From Gp13-AA77 sp035949375 (GTDB taxonomy: Bacteria > Acidobacteriota > Terriglobia > UBA7540): a stretch of 64,000 bases of DNA. The DNA is taken from positions 205,772 to 269,771 of the forward strand of contig DASZIG010000049.1 of the NCBI GenBank assembly GCA_035949375.1, written 5' to 3'. The notes under the pieces are model-generated. The model was not told the DNA's origin, did not search any database, and was given only the letters and a program-made list of their open reading frames with translations. A program made the translations under genes and the position numbers. Positions 26,857 through 36,340 of the stretch are shown here, one piece after another; position 1 is the stretch's first letter; every line of letters begins with the position of its first letter.

Positions 26857-28938
26857 CTAAGGCTGCCCGGCGGGCACTGGCTCCTTTTCGTTCCAGCCTT
26901 CGAACTCATTCCAGTTTACCACTTCGCGGTAGCGTTGTTCGCGTCTCAGGTCGCCGAAGTCAACGAAATTACCCTCGGCGCGGTTGCCCCCTTGCGACTG
27001 GTAGTACCAGCCGGACTCCTGGGCCAGCGCCGCGGCCTCACCGGAAATCTCGAAGGTTCGCTCGACGTACTGATAAGGCGTCGCGGGATGCTCCTTGGGC
27101 ACGTAGATGCGATCCACCAGCACCTTGACGCCCGGCGGCGCGGCGCCCCGGCGCGAAAGCTCGTGCAGAGCCTTCACAGTGAAAAAGTTGGCCACAATAT
27201 GATCGATGTGCCCTTCCGCGGGCGGGTGCGGCGTGACGATCACCTCCGGGTTGAAGCGCTCGATCAGCTTGGCAGCAGCCTCCACCACGGAATCGCGCGC
27301 GTAAGGCAGATTCGGGAACGCGATCTGCTCGTAGGGCGCGTGATCGCTCGCAAGCAGCGGAGCGAGATACGGGTCGCGCGCGCCCGGATGCCGGTACCAG
27401 ATCTCGCCCGATCCGCCGTCCGGCAGGCCCAGGAACAGGATATCGTCAGCCGGCACGCCCAGGTGTCCGAGCACGGCGCGCGTCTCTTGCATGCGGATGT
27501 AGCCATAGTTCAGCGCCTCCTCCGGACCGCAACTGTGTTCGTAATAGCGGTCGCAAGCGCCCGCGTCGCCGCTCGTGAAGTAAACGAAGTGGATGGGAAT
27601 GTGATTTTCGACCGCCGCGCGGATCATGCCGTACCATCCGCCTTCGTCGTCCTCATGCGCCGCGAAGAAGAGCAGCGACTTCGGCAAAGGATTGACGGCC
27701 AGTTCGAGATCGTTCTGCGCCAGGATCTCACCAGAGCTCGCCACGACACGCACTTCCAGCCGATAAACGCCTTGCTCGCGCGGCAGCTTGAGCTGGCCGC
27801 GGCTGACCACCGGCTGGCTTCCGCCCGGCGTTGAAGGTTCCAGATCCACGTTCTCTTTGGCCACAGCTTCCGCAACCACATGGTCCCCTTGCAGCAGACG
27901 CTCTTCGATGCGAACGCCGTGCCAGGCATTTGGGCCAGGGTCGCTCACGCGGTAGCCCACCGCCGCCGCGTCCTCGGGGGAGAACATGGTGTGATCGTGG
28001 TCGAATGAGACCGCGGCAGAGTCCGCGCCCACAGGGTAGAAATGCCGGTAGCTGGTGACGTTCACGGACTTGAGATCGGAGTAGACATACTGGCCGGGAT
28101 AAGGCCGCGGGCCGGTGAAGCCCGGCGGATTCACAAAGAGCAAGCGGCTGAAAGCGATGTCGAGCACCTGCTTGCGCGCGTGATCCCACACCACCACGCC
28201 GTATTGATGCGTGGCGGATTGCTTTACGTCTGGAGCGACCGCGACTGCGGCCTTGCGCAGGCTGTAGGCTCCGGTGGGTGCGAGGCTCGCCGAAGGCGCG
28301 AGCAGCACGATGCTCGCCTTCGCCTGCTCGGCGGGTCCCGCGATCCAGGGCCAGTAGCGGTCGGAGAACTCGATGCGCAGTCCGCTCAAGGCCTGAGCGC
28401 TCAGATTCTTGAGCGACACCGTAACGCTCACCGGATCGCCTGCAGCGTAGATCTCCTTGTCGACCTCGATGCGGTCGATGCGCACGACCTTGTGATGGAC
28501 GCCGAACCTGGCGGCTTGCGTCTTGGTGGCGAGCACGCGGTCGGACGCCGCTTCCACAAGCTGCACGTCAACGTCATAGCGGCCGGTGGCGGCGGCAGGC
28601 GGGATAGACCACAGGGTCAGGTAACCGGCCGGCACCTTGGGGCCGGTGTAAAAGACGCCGTGCCAGACGGGCTTTGCCGAAGACGCCTCCGCCGCCTCGT
28701 AGCGGATGGTGGCGGCGGCGCGCACGGGCGCGCGCAATCCCGCACCGGCGAGCCCGGCCCCTTCCGGAAGGCTCACGCGGATTCTGACCGCGTCGCCCGC
28801 GTTGTAAGTGATCCGATCCGTGACGGCCTGAAGCGAAGCGGGTTCCTGCGCGAGGGCGCAGGTGAGCGGCAGGCCGAACGCGAGAGCGGCGAGCGCTGCT
28901 CCGATCCTGCGCTGACAGGAATGGGACGCGATTCTCAC
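26857..28938 (-). CDS. Large secreted PIG-L (LmbE-like) deacetylase-family protein
   Basis: A GTG at 28938 begins a signal peptide (VRIASHSCQRRIGAALAALAF..CALAQ) and gives 693 residues; the frame stays open further upstream but runs into the preceding gene. Residues ~30-400 form beta-rich repeats with DVDVQLVEA, DPVSVTVSLKNLS and similar, probably Ig-like domains. The PIG-L domain begins near 424 with FFAAHEDDEGG, the zinc-binding AHxDDE variant of HPDDE, and has HPPAEGHIDHIVANFF downstream, giving the HxxH ligand. PIG-L enzymes remove N-acetyl groups from amino sugars. Here the N-terminal beta domains suggest an exported glycan-active enzyme. Confidence 0.78.
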   Translation of the reverse strand: MRIASHSCQRRIGAALAALAFGLPLTCALAQEPASLQAVTDRITYNAGDAVRIRVSLPEGAGLAGAGLRAPVRAAATIRYEAAEASSAKPVWHGVFYTGPKVPAGYLTLWSIPPAAATGRYDVDVQLVEAASDRVLATKTQAARFGVHHKVVRIDRIEVDKEIYAAGDPVSVTVSLKNLSAQALSGLRIEFSDRYWPWIAGPAEQAKASIVLLAPSASLAPTGAYSLRKAAVAVAPDVKQSATHQYGVVVWDHARKQVLDIAFSRLLFVNPPGFTGPRPYPGQYVYSDLKSVNVTSYRHFYPVGADSAAVSFDHDHTMFSPEDAAAVGYRVSDPGPNAWHGVRIEERLLQGDHVVAEAVAKENVDLEPSTPGGSQPVVSRGQLKLPREQGVYRLEVRVVASSGEILAQNDLELAVNPLPKSLLFFAAHEDDEGGWYGMIRAAVENHIPIHFVYFTSGDAGACDRYYEHSCGPEEALNYGYIRMQETRAVLGHLGVPADDILFLGLPDGGSGEIWYRHPGARDPYLAPLLASDHAPYEQIAFPNLPYARDSVVEAAAKLIERFNPEVIVTPHPPAEGHIDHIVANFFTVKALHELSRRGAAPPGVKVLVDRIYVPKEHPATPYQYVERTFEISGEAAALAQESGWYYQSQGGNRAEGNFVDFGDLRREQRYREVVNWNEFEGWNEKEPVPAGQP

Positions 28939-28978
28939 AAGTACGATGGCGGGGCACGCGAGAAGCGTGCCGTGCAGT

Positions 28979-29671
28979 CTAATGGGCCCGGGCGCGCCTG
29001 GCCTGCCGCCGCTCTTCAATTCCGTCGAGCGCGCCCCACAGGCTCCGGGCCGCGCTTTCAGCGGCTTCGAGAGCTTCGCCGGCGGACTCGGGGTTCGTCT
29101 GCAGCTCCCGTGCAAGCCGGCCGGCCCACACTCGCGAGTGGTGAACGTCCGCCGTTTCGTGCACGGTGAAATACCGGCAGGCACGCTCGTCAGCCCCGTA
29201 GTGCGCGCGCAGGCCCTCGGCCTTGACCTTGGCAATCTCGGGCACTTGCGATTCGTAGGCGTAAAGGGCGGCGAGCACCGCCGCGGCCGGCTTCTCGCGC
29301 GCGGCTGCACGGAAGCCCCCGATCAACGCCTCCACCTGCGGGATCGGCTTTGCGTCCTTGACGGCGTCGCGCCCGTTGCCCATGCCCTCGGCGAAGTCCA
29401 GCCACAACTCGGAGTGCGCTACACCGTCGATCTCTTCTTCCCAGAGGTTATGCAGCACCGCGCGGCGCAGCGCACCGTCGGGCAGCCGCGAATGGAACGC
29501 GCTCAGGTAGGTGGGAAACGCAGCCACGTGATGGTAGTAAGCAGCGGCGTAGTGGCCGAGATCGTCACGGGTCAACCCGCCCGACGTCCAGGCGCGATAG
29601 AAGGGATGGCACAACAGGCTGTATTTTGCGATGCGGCGGTCCAGTTCTTCAAAGAAGTTCTGCTCGTCCAT
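28979..29671 (-). CDS. CADD-like TenA/PqqC-fold protein (putative pABA synthase type)
   Basis: From ATG 29671 the protein is 230 residues and all-helical in character. Metal-ligand type motifs are WEEEIDGVAHSELWLDF, YESQVPEIAKVKAEGL and YFTVHETADVHHSRVW, matching the CADD (chlamydial folate-related) branch of the TenA/PqqC/heme-oxygenase-like diiron fold. Chlamydial CADD makes p-aminobenzoate from its own tyrosine using a dimetal site; whether this homologue does so is inference. It precedes the PIG-L gene by 40 bp on the same strand, and follows the sedolisin gene by 139 bp. Confidence 0.78.
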   Translation of the reverse strand: MDEQNFFEELDRRIAKYSLLCHPFYRAWTSGGLTRDDLGHYAAAYYHHVAAFPTYLSAFHSRLPDGALRRAVLHNLWEEEIDGVAHSELWLDFAEGMGNGRDAVKDAKPIPQVEALIGGFRAAAREKPAAAVLAALYAYESQVPEIAKVKAEGLRAHYGADERACRYFTVHETADVHHSRVWAGRLARELQTNPESAGEALEAAESAARSLWGALDGIEERRQARRARAH

Positions 29672-29810
29672 AAGGTCACTCGCTCCCGATTCAGTCAGGA
29701 GACGAGTATACACGACTCGGGCCCTGCCGACCGGCCCCGGCGGGTCGGCAACACCTGGCTTTTACCTCGGGTTTTAACCCTGGATTTTCTCCGCCGCACA
29801 CCGCGGGACT

Positions 29811-31622
29811 TCAGCGCTCCTCGCTTCCTGCCTTTTTCGAGCCTTTCCGCGGCTTCTTCGGTTTGGGCTCTTTGGCCGGAGCGGCGCCCGACCCCGACCC
29901 ACTGCCGGATCCCGATCCCGAACCCGCACCGGGCCCCGTGCCCGAGCCCGATCCAGACACAGGCCCTGAACTGGCGCCTGATCCCGAGCCTGACGCGGAG
30001 CCCGGACCGGCGAGGGCCGCAGCCAGGGCGGCGCCGTTGGGGCTGCCCCATCCGGTGCAGGCGTCCCAACCTGGCCCAGCGTTGTAGCCTCCGATCTGCC
30101 CCGTGATATCGTTGCTGCCCGAGGTGATGTCGTGGAAGCCGGGGCCCGAGACCCCGGACGCGTAGATCAGCGGGTTCAGGAAGCCGGCAGGTTTGCCGAG
30201 CTGCTGGTTGATGCACGCCACCAGGCCCGCCCAGAGCGGAGCCGCCGCGCTGGTGCCGCCCACCACGCCCTGCACACCGTCCGACAGCACCTGGTAGCCC
30301 GTATCGGGGTCGGCATTCGCGGCCACGTCCGGCACCCCGCGTCCCACGCGGTTCCCGGGGTTCACCGAGGGCGGAACGTTGGCGTTCTGCTGCCAGGTGG
30401 GAAGCGCGATGTCATCGCTGATGCCGCCCCCCGTCGCGCCCCCGTTCGTACCGTCATTCCAGACCACCTCGCTCGAAATCTGAGTGCCGGATGATTCGAG
30501 CGTGGTGCCGCCGCAGCCGAGCACGTACGCGCTCGACGCTGGATAGTCGACGTGGGCCAGGCCGTCGTCGATTTCGTCGCGTGAACCGTCGTCCCCGGAT
30601 GCCGCGCACACCGTCACGCCCATGGCGGCTGCGGATTGGAAAGCCTGATCCACCGCTTGAATGGCCTGCGTGGTCCAGATGTCGTTCCCTTCCGCATAGC
30701 CCCAACTGACCGAAATCACGGAAGGCTTGTTCACACTGTCATTCACGGCGGTGTTGACGACATCCACCCAGCCCTGCTCGGTGAAGGGGGCGAAATAGAC
30801 CGCGATGCGCGCGCCGGACGCCACCGACCCCGCCATCTCGATATCGAGGTCCACCTCGACGTCGGGGCTGTCATTGCCCGGAGCCGGCTGATTCGAGACT
30901 CCGTCCACCGAAACGGCGGTGACCTGCGGCGTGGCGATGCCGAGCTGCTGGAAGTAGCTGTCGAGGTCGGTCGAAGTGTAGCCACCCCCAAATTCCAGGA
31001 TGCCGATGCATTCGCCGGCGCCGTTAACGCCGGATGGGAAGTTGTAGAGCTGCGCCACCTGGGGAGGAGTGTAGACCGTCTGACCTGCGGCCAGCGCCTG
31101 ATCGACAGGTCTGAAGCCGCGTCCGCGCGGACTCGCCTGGGGCCGGTTGTCGAATCCGAAAACCCCCTGGACCACGCCCACCAGTTCCGGTGAGATGAAA
31201 ATGGCGCCGGTGCGCCCGCGAAAGTCGCCGTCCGGATGCCGGTAATTCACAAGATTCACGTTGAAGGCCGCGCTCAAGCTCGCGATCGTTCCGGAAAGAA
31301 CGACCGTGCGCCGGGCGGGGTCCGCCTCCACCACCGTGAGGTTGTTCTGGCGCGCGAACGCCTTCACATTGGCCACGTCCTCCGGATTCGCCCCGTAACG
31401 GGCGGCGAATTCCTCGCGGCTCAGGTACTGGCGGTCCTTCGGCCGGCTCGGGCCGAGTTCCTTGCTCGACCGTAGTTCGTCGAGGGATCTGCGCGGACGC
31501 AGCAGGACGCTGATTCGAATGACTTCGTTCGGGTCAGGCGCGCCGGCTTCCTGGGCGCCGGGGCGGAGGTACCGTTCGCTGCCCGGAAGGGGAACGAGAT
31601 TGCTGTTCTGGTTTGTCGCCAC
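29811..31622 (-). CDS. S53 family pro-peptidase (sedolisin/kumamolisin-like)
   Basis: The 603-residue serine-carboxyl peptidase has an N-terminal pro-domain (pro-kumamolisin: YLSREEFAARYGANPEDV, VVLSGTIASLSAAF, FRGRTGAIFISPEL) to about residue 185. The catalytic triad fits E256-x3-D260 in VEVDLDIEMAG and Ser458 in GGTSAAAPLWAG. These endopeptidases act outside the cell at acid pH. After the calcium-site region (DITSGSNDITG, GWDACTGWGSPNG) comes a ~40-residue Gly/Ser/Pro repeat and then a Lys-rich tail (KEPKPKKPRKGSKKAG). No classical N-terminal signal peptide is visible. Confidence 0.9.
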   Translation of the reverse strand: MATNQNSNLVPLPGSERYLRPGAQEAGAPDPNEVIRISVLLRPRRSLDELRSSKELGPSRPKDRQYLSREEFAARYGANPEDVANVKAFARQNNLTVVEADPARRTVVLSGTIASLSAAFNVNLVNYRHPDGDFRGRTGAIFISPELVGVVQGVFGFDNRPQASPRGRGFRPVDQALAAGQTVYTPPQVAQLYNFPSGVNGAGECIGILEFGGGYTSTDLDSYFQQLGIATPQVTAVSVDGVSNQPAPGNDSPDVEVDLDIEMAGSVASGARIAVYFAPFTEQGWVDVVNTAVNDSVNKPSVISVSWGYAEGNDIWTTQAIQAVDQAFQSAAAMGVTVCAASGDDGSRDEIDDGLAHVDYPASSAYVLGCGGTTLESSGTQISSEVVWNDGTNGGATGGGISDDIALPTWQQNANVPPSVNPGNRVGRGVPDVAANADPDTGYQVLSDGVQGVVGGTSAAAPLWAGLVACINQQLGKPAGFLNPLIYASGVSGPGFHDITSGSNDITGQIGGYNAGPGWDACTGWGSPNGAALAAALAGPGSASGSGSGASSGPVSGSGSGTGPGAGSGSGSGSGSGSGAAPAKEPKPKKPRKGSKKAGSEER

Positions 31623-31801
31623 CGTCTTATTCCTCCAGTTGAGTTAGCTGCCTCCTTCCAGCGTGGCGCCGGAAGTCCTCCCCTGTTGAAATTTACCACG
31701 GAGGACCCGGAGAAAAAACTCCGTGCGCCTCTGTGGCCTCGGTTGTGAGCTTCTGTTTGGTTGGGCTCGTCGGGCGGAAGCGGTTATGCTTAATATGAAC
31801 A

Positions 31802-34654
31802 GTGATGGACGGATGGAAACAATTCGCAGGGGTCAACGCCGGGTACGCCCTGGAGCTCTACGAACGGTACCGGCGGGACCCTTCCTCGCTTGACGGCGCC
31901 ACGCGCGCCTTCTTCGAGCGCAACGGCCCGCCCCCGGGGATCGAGGCGTCCTCGGAGACTTCGGTTTCCCGTATGGCGGAAGTGGCGAACGTCCCAATCG
32001 CCAGGATTGTGGGCGCGGTGAACCTTGCGGAGTCGATTCGCAAGTTCGGCCACCTGGCCGCGCAGCTTGACCCGCTCGGCAACCCGCCGCCAGGCGACCC
32101 CTCGCTCGAGCCCGCGTATCACGGCGTGACGGAGCAGGATCTGCGGGCGCTGCCGGCCTCGCTGTTTGCGACCACGTTTGCCGCGGAGACACGATCGCCG
32201 GGCGCGGAGGTACGTGGCACCGCGAGCGCCTGGGACGTCATCGAGTGGCTGCGCAGCGTTTATTGTGGCGTGAGCGGCTTCGACTACGGCCACGTGCGCG
32301 ATCCCGAGGAGCGGCGCTGGCTGCTGGACGCGATGGAGTCGAGGCGCTTTCGCCCGCCTGCCGATCCCATCGATGAAGTTGCGCTTCTCGATCGCATCAC
32401 TCAGGAAGGCGCCTTCGAGCTTTTCATTCATCGGGCGTTCCCGGGCAAGACGCGCTTCTCGATCGAAGGCCTCGGGATTCTCGTGCCCATGCTCGACGAG
32501 ATCATCCTGCGTGCGGCGCGCGCACGGTTCCGCAATGTATTGCTCGGCATGGCGCATCGTGGCCGGTTGAATATCCTGGCCCATGTTTTGAACAAGCCCT
32601 ACGAGCAGATTCTGGCGGAGTTCAAGGACCCTATAGGCGCGAGCCGCTTCCGCAGCGATCTCGGCTGGACCGGAGACGTGAAGTACCACTCGGGCGCGGT
32701 GCGGCAGCTTGCCGAATCGACCGACACAACCCTGACGGTCGCGCTCGCGCCCAATCCCTCGCATCTTGAGGCCGTGAATCCGGTGGTGGAAGGCATGGCG
32801 CGCGCGGCGGGCACCACGACCGATGAGCGAGGCCCGGCCCGCTTCGACCCCACCCGCACCCTGCCGCTGCTGATCCACGGTGACGCGGCCTTCCCCGCGC
32901 AAGGCGTGGTGGCCGAGACCCTGAACCTCTACCGTCTGAACGGTTACTCGACGGGCGGCACGCTGCACATCATTGCCAACAATCAGCTCGGATTCACCAC
33001 CGAGCCGGCCGATGGCCGTAGCACGCCCTTTTCAAGCGATTTGGCGCGCGGATTCCGCATTCCGCTGGCGCGCGTCAATGCCGACCATCCCGAGGCTTGC
33101 ATCGAGGCCGCGCGGCTTGCCTTCGCCTACCGCGATCGCTTTCGCAAGGACTTTGTGATCGACCTCGTCGGCTACCGGCGCTACGGGCACAACGAAGGCG
33201 ACGACCCGAGCGTCACGCAACCCGTGATGTACCGCAAGATCTCCGGGCATCCCACCGTGCGGCAACTCTGGGCCAAAACCCTGCTCGCGCGCGGTGTGAT
33301 CCGCGAGGGGGACGCCGAAGCACTGGTCAAAAAGCATTTCGGCCGCCTCGAAAGCGTGATGGCCTCGCTCCAGCCCGAGCGCGAGCTCGTGGAACCGCGT
33401 CCCGAGGAGCCGCCCCCAGGCGCGGCGCGCTACACGAGCACCGCCTTCCCGGCTGAAACCTTGCGCGAGCTAAACGAATCGTTGCTCCAGGTGCCGGAGG
33501 GCTTCACCCTCAATCGCAAGCTCGAACGCCCGCGGGCGCGGCGGCGGGATATGCTAAGTACCATGGACGATCGCATGATCGAGTGGGCGGCGGCCGAGGA
33601 GCTGGCTTTCGCCTCAATCCTGTCCGAGGGTACGCCGATCCGGCTGACCGGCCAGGACACCGAACGCGGCACCTTCAACCAGCGGCACGCCGTCCTGTTC
33701 GACGCCAACACCGGCGCGCCCTTCGTGCCACTGCAGGCGCTGGCGCAGGCCCGGGCATCGTTCGAGGTGCACAACAGCCCGCTCAGCGAGAATGCTGCGC
33801 TCGGCTTCGAGTACGGCTACAACGTGCAGGAGCCGGGACGCCTGGTGATCTGGGAAGCGCAGTACGGCGACTTCTTCAACGGCGCCCAGACCATGATCGA
33901 TGAGTTCGTTCTGTCGGCCCGGTCTAAGTGGGGCCTGACGCCTTCGCTCGTGATGCTTTTACCGCACGGCCTGGAAGGCCAGGGACCCGATCATGCCAGC
34001 GGCCGGCCGGAGCGCTTCCTGCAACTCGCCGCCGCCATCAACGTGCGGATCGCCAACTGCACCACGGCGGCGCAGTACTTCCACCTGCTGCGGCTGCAGG
34101 CGGCGTTGCTCAAAACCGATCCGCTGCCGCTCGTCGTCTTTACGCCCAAGAGCCTGCTGCGCCACCCGCGCGTGGCGTCGTCACTGCGGGAACTGGCCGA
34201 GGGCCGCTTCCACCGTGTACTCGATGACCCCGAGGCTCGGCGCGAGCCGGAGCGCGTGCGACGGCTGGTCCTGGCCAGCGGTAAGATCGCCATAGAGTTG
34301 CTCGCCGCCCGCGAGCGCGAGCCGAACGCCGCCCTGGCTGTCTGCCGGGTGGAACAGCTCTACCCTTTTCCCGAGGCCGACCTGCGCCCGCTCCTCGACT
34401 CCTACCCGCACCTCGAAGACGTGGTGTGGCTGCAAGAGGAGCCGCGCAACATGGGAGCCTGGGAATTCATGCGGCTGCAACTCCAGCGGCTGATCGAAAA
34501 TCGCTGGCCGCTGACCTACGTGGGCCGGCCGCGCAGTTCGAGCCCGGCTGAGGGCTCGTCCGCCTGGCACGCGGCCAATCAGGCCGCGCTCCTCCGGCAA
34601 GCCGGTGAGCTGACCGAAGCCGGGGTGGAAGAAAAGCTCGGCGCCCGAAACTAG
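31802..34654 (+). CDS. sucA: 2-oxoglutarate dehydrogenase E1 component
   Basis: The 950-residue TPP-dependent E1 of the TCA-cycle 2-oxoglutarate dehydrogenase shows the N-terminal E2-binding segment (NAGYALELYERYRRDPSSLD). Active-site motifs follow: MAHRGRLNILAHVLNK near 253, GDAAFPAQGVVAETLNLY near 360, IIANNQLGFTTEP near 390, YRRYGHNEGDDPSVTQP near 460, and the pyrimidine-binding GQDTERGTFNQRHAV near 617. Length is typical of OdhA/SucA without fused E2. It heads a sucA-sucB pair with 33 bp between the genes. Confidence 0.95.
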   Translation: MMDGWKQFAGVNAGYALELYERYRRDPSSLDGATRAFFERNGPPPGIEASSETSVSRMAEVANVPIARIVGAVNLAESIRKFGHLAAQLDPLGNPPPGDPSLEPAYHGVTEQDLRALPASLFATTFAAETRSPGAEVRGTASAWDVIEWLRSVYCGVSGFDYGHVRDPEERRWLLDAMESRRFRPPADPIDEVALLDRITQEGAFELFIHRAFPGKTRFSIEGLGILVPMLDEIILRAARARFRNVLLGMAHRGRLNILAHVLNKPYEQILAEFKDPIGASRFRSDLGWTGDVKYHSGAVRQLAESTDTTLTVALAPNPSHLEAVNPVVEGMARAAGTTTDERGPARFDPTRTLPLLIHGDAAFPAQGVVAETLNLYRLNGYSTGGTLHIIANNQLGFTTEPADGRSTPFSSDLARGFRIPLARVNADHPEACIEAARLAFAYRDRFRKDFVIDLVGYRRYGHNEGDDPSVTQPVMYRKISGHPTVRQLWAKTLLARGVIREGDAEALVKKHFGRLESVMASLQPERELVEPRPEEPPPGAARYTSTAFPAETLRELNESLLQVPEGFTLNRKLERPRARRRDMLSTMDDRMIEWAAAEELAFASILSEGTPIRLTGQDTERGTFNQRHAVLFDANTGAPFVPLQALAQARASFEVHNSPLSENAALGFEYGYNVQEPGRLVIWEAQYGDFFNGAQTMIDEFVLSARSKWGLTPSLVMLLPHGLEGQGPDHASGRPERFLQLAAAINVRIANCTTAAQYFHLLRLQAALLKTDPLPLVVFTPKSLLRHPRVASSLRELAEGRFHRVLDDPEARREPERVRRLVLASGKIAIELLAAREREPNAALAVCRVEQLYPFPEADLRPLLDSYPHLEDVVWLQEEPRNMGAWEFMRLQLQRLIENRWPLTYVGRPRSSSPAEGSSAWHAANQAALLRQAGELTEAGVEEKLGARN

Positions 34655-34687
34655 GACTTGCTGCCCGCACAAAGAGGTGCAAAACCC

Positions 34688-36010
34688 ATGCCCGCCAAAA
34701 TCGTCGTGCCCGAACTCGGAGAGTCCGTGCTCGAAGCCACGGTCGGACGCTGGCTGAAGCACGAAGGCGACCCCGTGAATGCGGGCGAGGTGCTGGTCTC
34801 GCTCGAAACCGACAAGGTCGACCTTGAGGTGGGCGCGGAGCGTAGCGGCGTGCTGGCGAAGATCGAGCGCCAGGAAGGTGAAGACGTGAAGATTGGCGAC
34901 GTGCTGGGCGTGATTGACGAAGCCTTGGCTTCCGCCACCGTCAAGCCTGCGGAACCGCAGCCGAAGGCTGCCGCCGCCGTCGGCGCCCCCGTCGGCGCGG
35001 TCGATGCGGAACAAGAAGAGCAACCAGCGGCCACGCCCTCCGCGCGACGCCTGGCGCGCGAGCGCAGCGTCACCCTGAGCGACGTATCACCGGCAGAGGG
35101 CAGCCGCGTGACCAAGAACGACGTGGAGCGTCACCTCGCCGCAAAGTCAGCCCGCGACGCGACGCCGTCGCCCGCTCCCGTTGTTTCCGAAGCGCCCCCT
35201 GCGGCTCCCAAGTCGCCGCCCGAGGCGGAACCGGCGGCTACGGCACAGGCTCCGGTCCCGGCAACGAATGCGCCTGCGAGCGGGCCTGCCACGGCCATGG
35301 CGGGCGCGGCGCGTAGCGAGGAACGCGTCCGCATGTCACGCCGCCGGCAGACCATCGCCCGCCGATTGGTCGAGGCGCAGCACGCGGCCGCAATGCTCAC
35401 CACCTTCAACGAGGCGGACATGAGCGCGGTCCTCGATCTGCGCAAACGCCACAAGGAGAGCTTTCAGGAACGCCACGGCGTCGGCCTCGGCATCGTGTCC
35501 TTCTTCGTCAAGGCGTGCGTGGCCGTGCTGCGGGATTTCCCGCGACTCAATGCGGAAGTGGACGGCGACGAGATCATTCTGAAGCATTACTACGATATCA
35601 GCATCGCGGTAGGAGCGGCCGAGGGCCTGGTGGTCCCGGTGCTGCGCGACGCGGACCGCCTGAGCTTCGCTGGGATCGAGCGCGGCGTCAAGGACTTCGC
35701 GCGCAAGGCCCAGGATCATACTCTGACCCTTGACGACTTGCGCGGCGGCACCTTCAGCATCACCAACGGAGGCGTCTTCGGGTCGCTGATGAGCACGCCG
35801 ATTCTCAATCCGCCGCAGGTGGGCATCCTCGGGCTGCACAAGATCCAGGAGCGGCCGGTCAGCCTCGGCGGTCAGATCGTGAGCCGGCCCATGATGTACC
35901 TGGCGCTAAGCTACGACCATCGCATCGTCGACGGGCTCGAGGCCGTGCAGTTCCTGGTGCGCGTGAAGCAGCTTGTGGAGGAGCCGGCGAGCTTGCTGCT
36001 GGAAGGCTGA
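34688..36010 (+). CDS. sucB: Dihydrolipoamide succinyltransferase (OGDH E2)
   Basis: ATG 34688 gives 440 residues. A single lipoyl domain carries SLETDKVDLEV (attachment Lys near 43). The peripheral-subunit binding domain is recognisable as PSARRLARERSVTLSDV with SRVTKNDVERHL. Ala/Pro-rich linkers flank it. The catalytic domain begins with RMSRRRQTIARRLVEAQ and ends with SYDHRIVDGLEAVQFLVRVKQL, the HxxxDG motif. The product is succinyl-CoA. No E3 gene follows, so the aceF-linked lpdA presumably completes the complex. Confidence 0.95.
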   Translation: MPAKIVVPELGESVLEATVGRWLKHEGDPVNAGEVLVSLETDKVDLEVGAERSGVLAKIERQEGEDVKIGDVLGVIDEALASATVKPAEPQPKAAAAVGAPVGAVDAEQEEQPAATPSARRLARERSVTLSDVSPAEGSRVTKNDVERHLAAKSARDATPSPAPVVSEAPPAAPKSPPEAEPAATAQAPVPATNAPASGPATAMAGAARSEERVRMSRRRQTIARRLVEAQHAAAMLTTFNEADMSAVLDLRKRHKESFQERHGVGLGIVSFFVKACVAVLRDFPRLNAEVDGDEIILKHYYDISIAVGAAEGLVVPVLRDADRLSFAGIERGVKDFARKAQDHTLTLDDLRGGTFSITNGGVFGSLMSTPILNPPQVGILGLHKIQERPVSLGGQIVSRPMMYLALSYDHRIVDGLEAVQFLVRVKQLVEEPASLLLEG

Positions 36011-36034
36011 GGGGCAGGCCGATCGGCCTGCCCC
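36011..36034 (+). terminator. Perfect palindromic hairpin after sucB
   Basis: ggggcaggccga/tcggcctgcccc is an uninterrupted 12+12 palindrome starting directly after the sucB stop. It lacks a T-run, so it may stabilise the mRNA end or act as a bidirectional terminator rather than a classical intrinsic one. Confidence 0.5.
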
Positions 36035-36340
36035 CGACGCTGTCAGAGAGGGAACACCGCGACGCAACAACTGTCCGCGCCTGGCCCCACAGGGGAATCG
36101 GGCCTATGTCCTCCCGGGTCGGAGGGTCTGAAAGGACCAGGCGCGCCCCTGTGAAGCGCAGGCTGGGATCACCGCGACGAGCGCCGGAGGTATTCCCCCT
36201 GACCACTCAACGCGCCTAAGCCAGACAATACGCGCATCGACGCCGGCCGTATACGAAGATGTGACGGAGCAGCCGGGCGTTGTGATCAGTGACCGTGCCA
36301 GCGGGACGAACCGCACCCCGAAGGCCTGTGGACCGGGCCC
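36035..36340. other. Intergenic region without recognised gene
   Basis: These 306 bp separate sucB from the convergent LytTR regulator. Short open frames exist on the minus strand but none shows recognisable protein character, and I see no further repeat or RNA motif. Confidence 0.4.
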
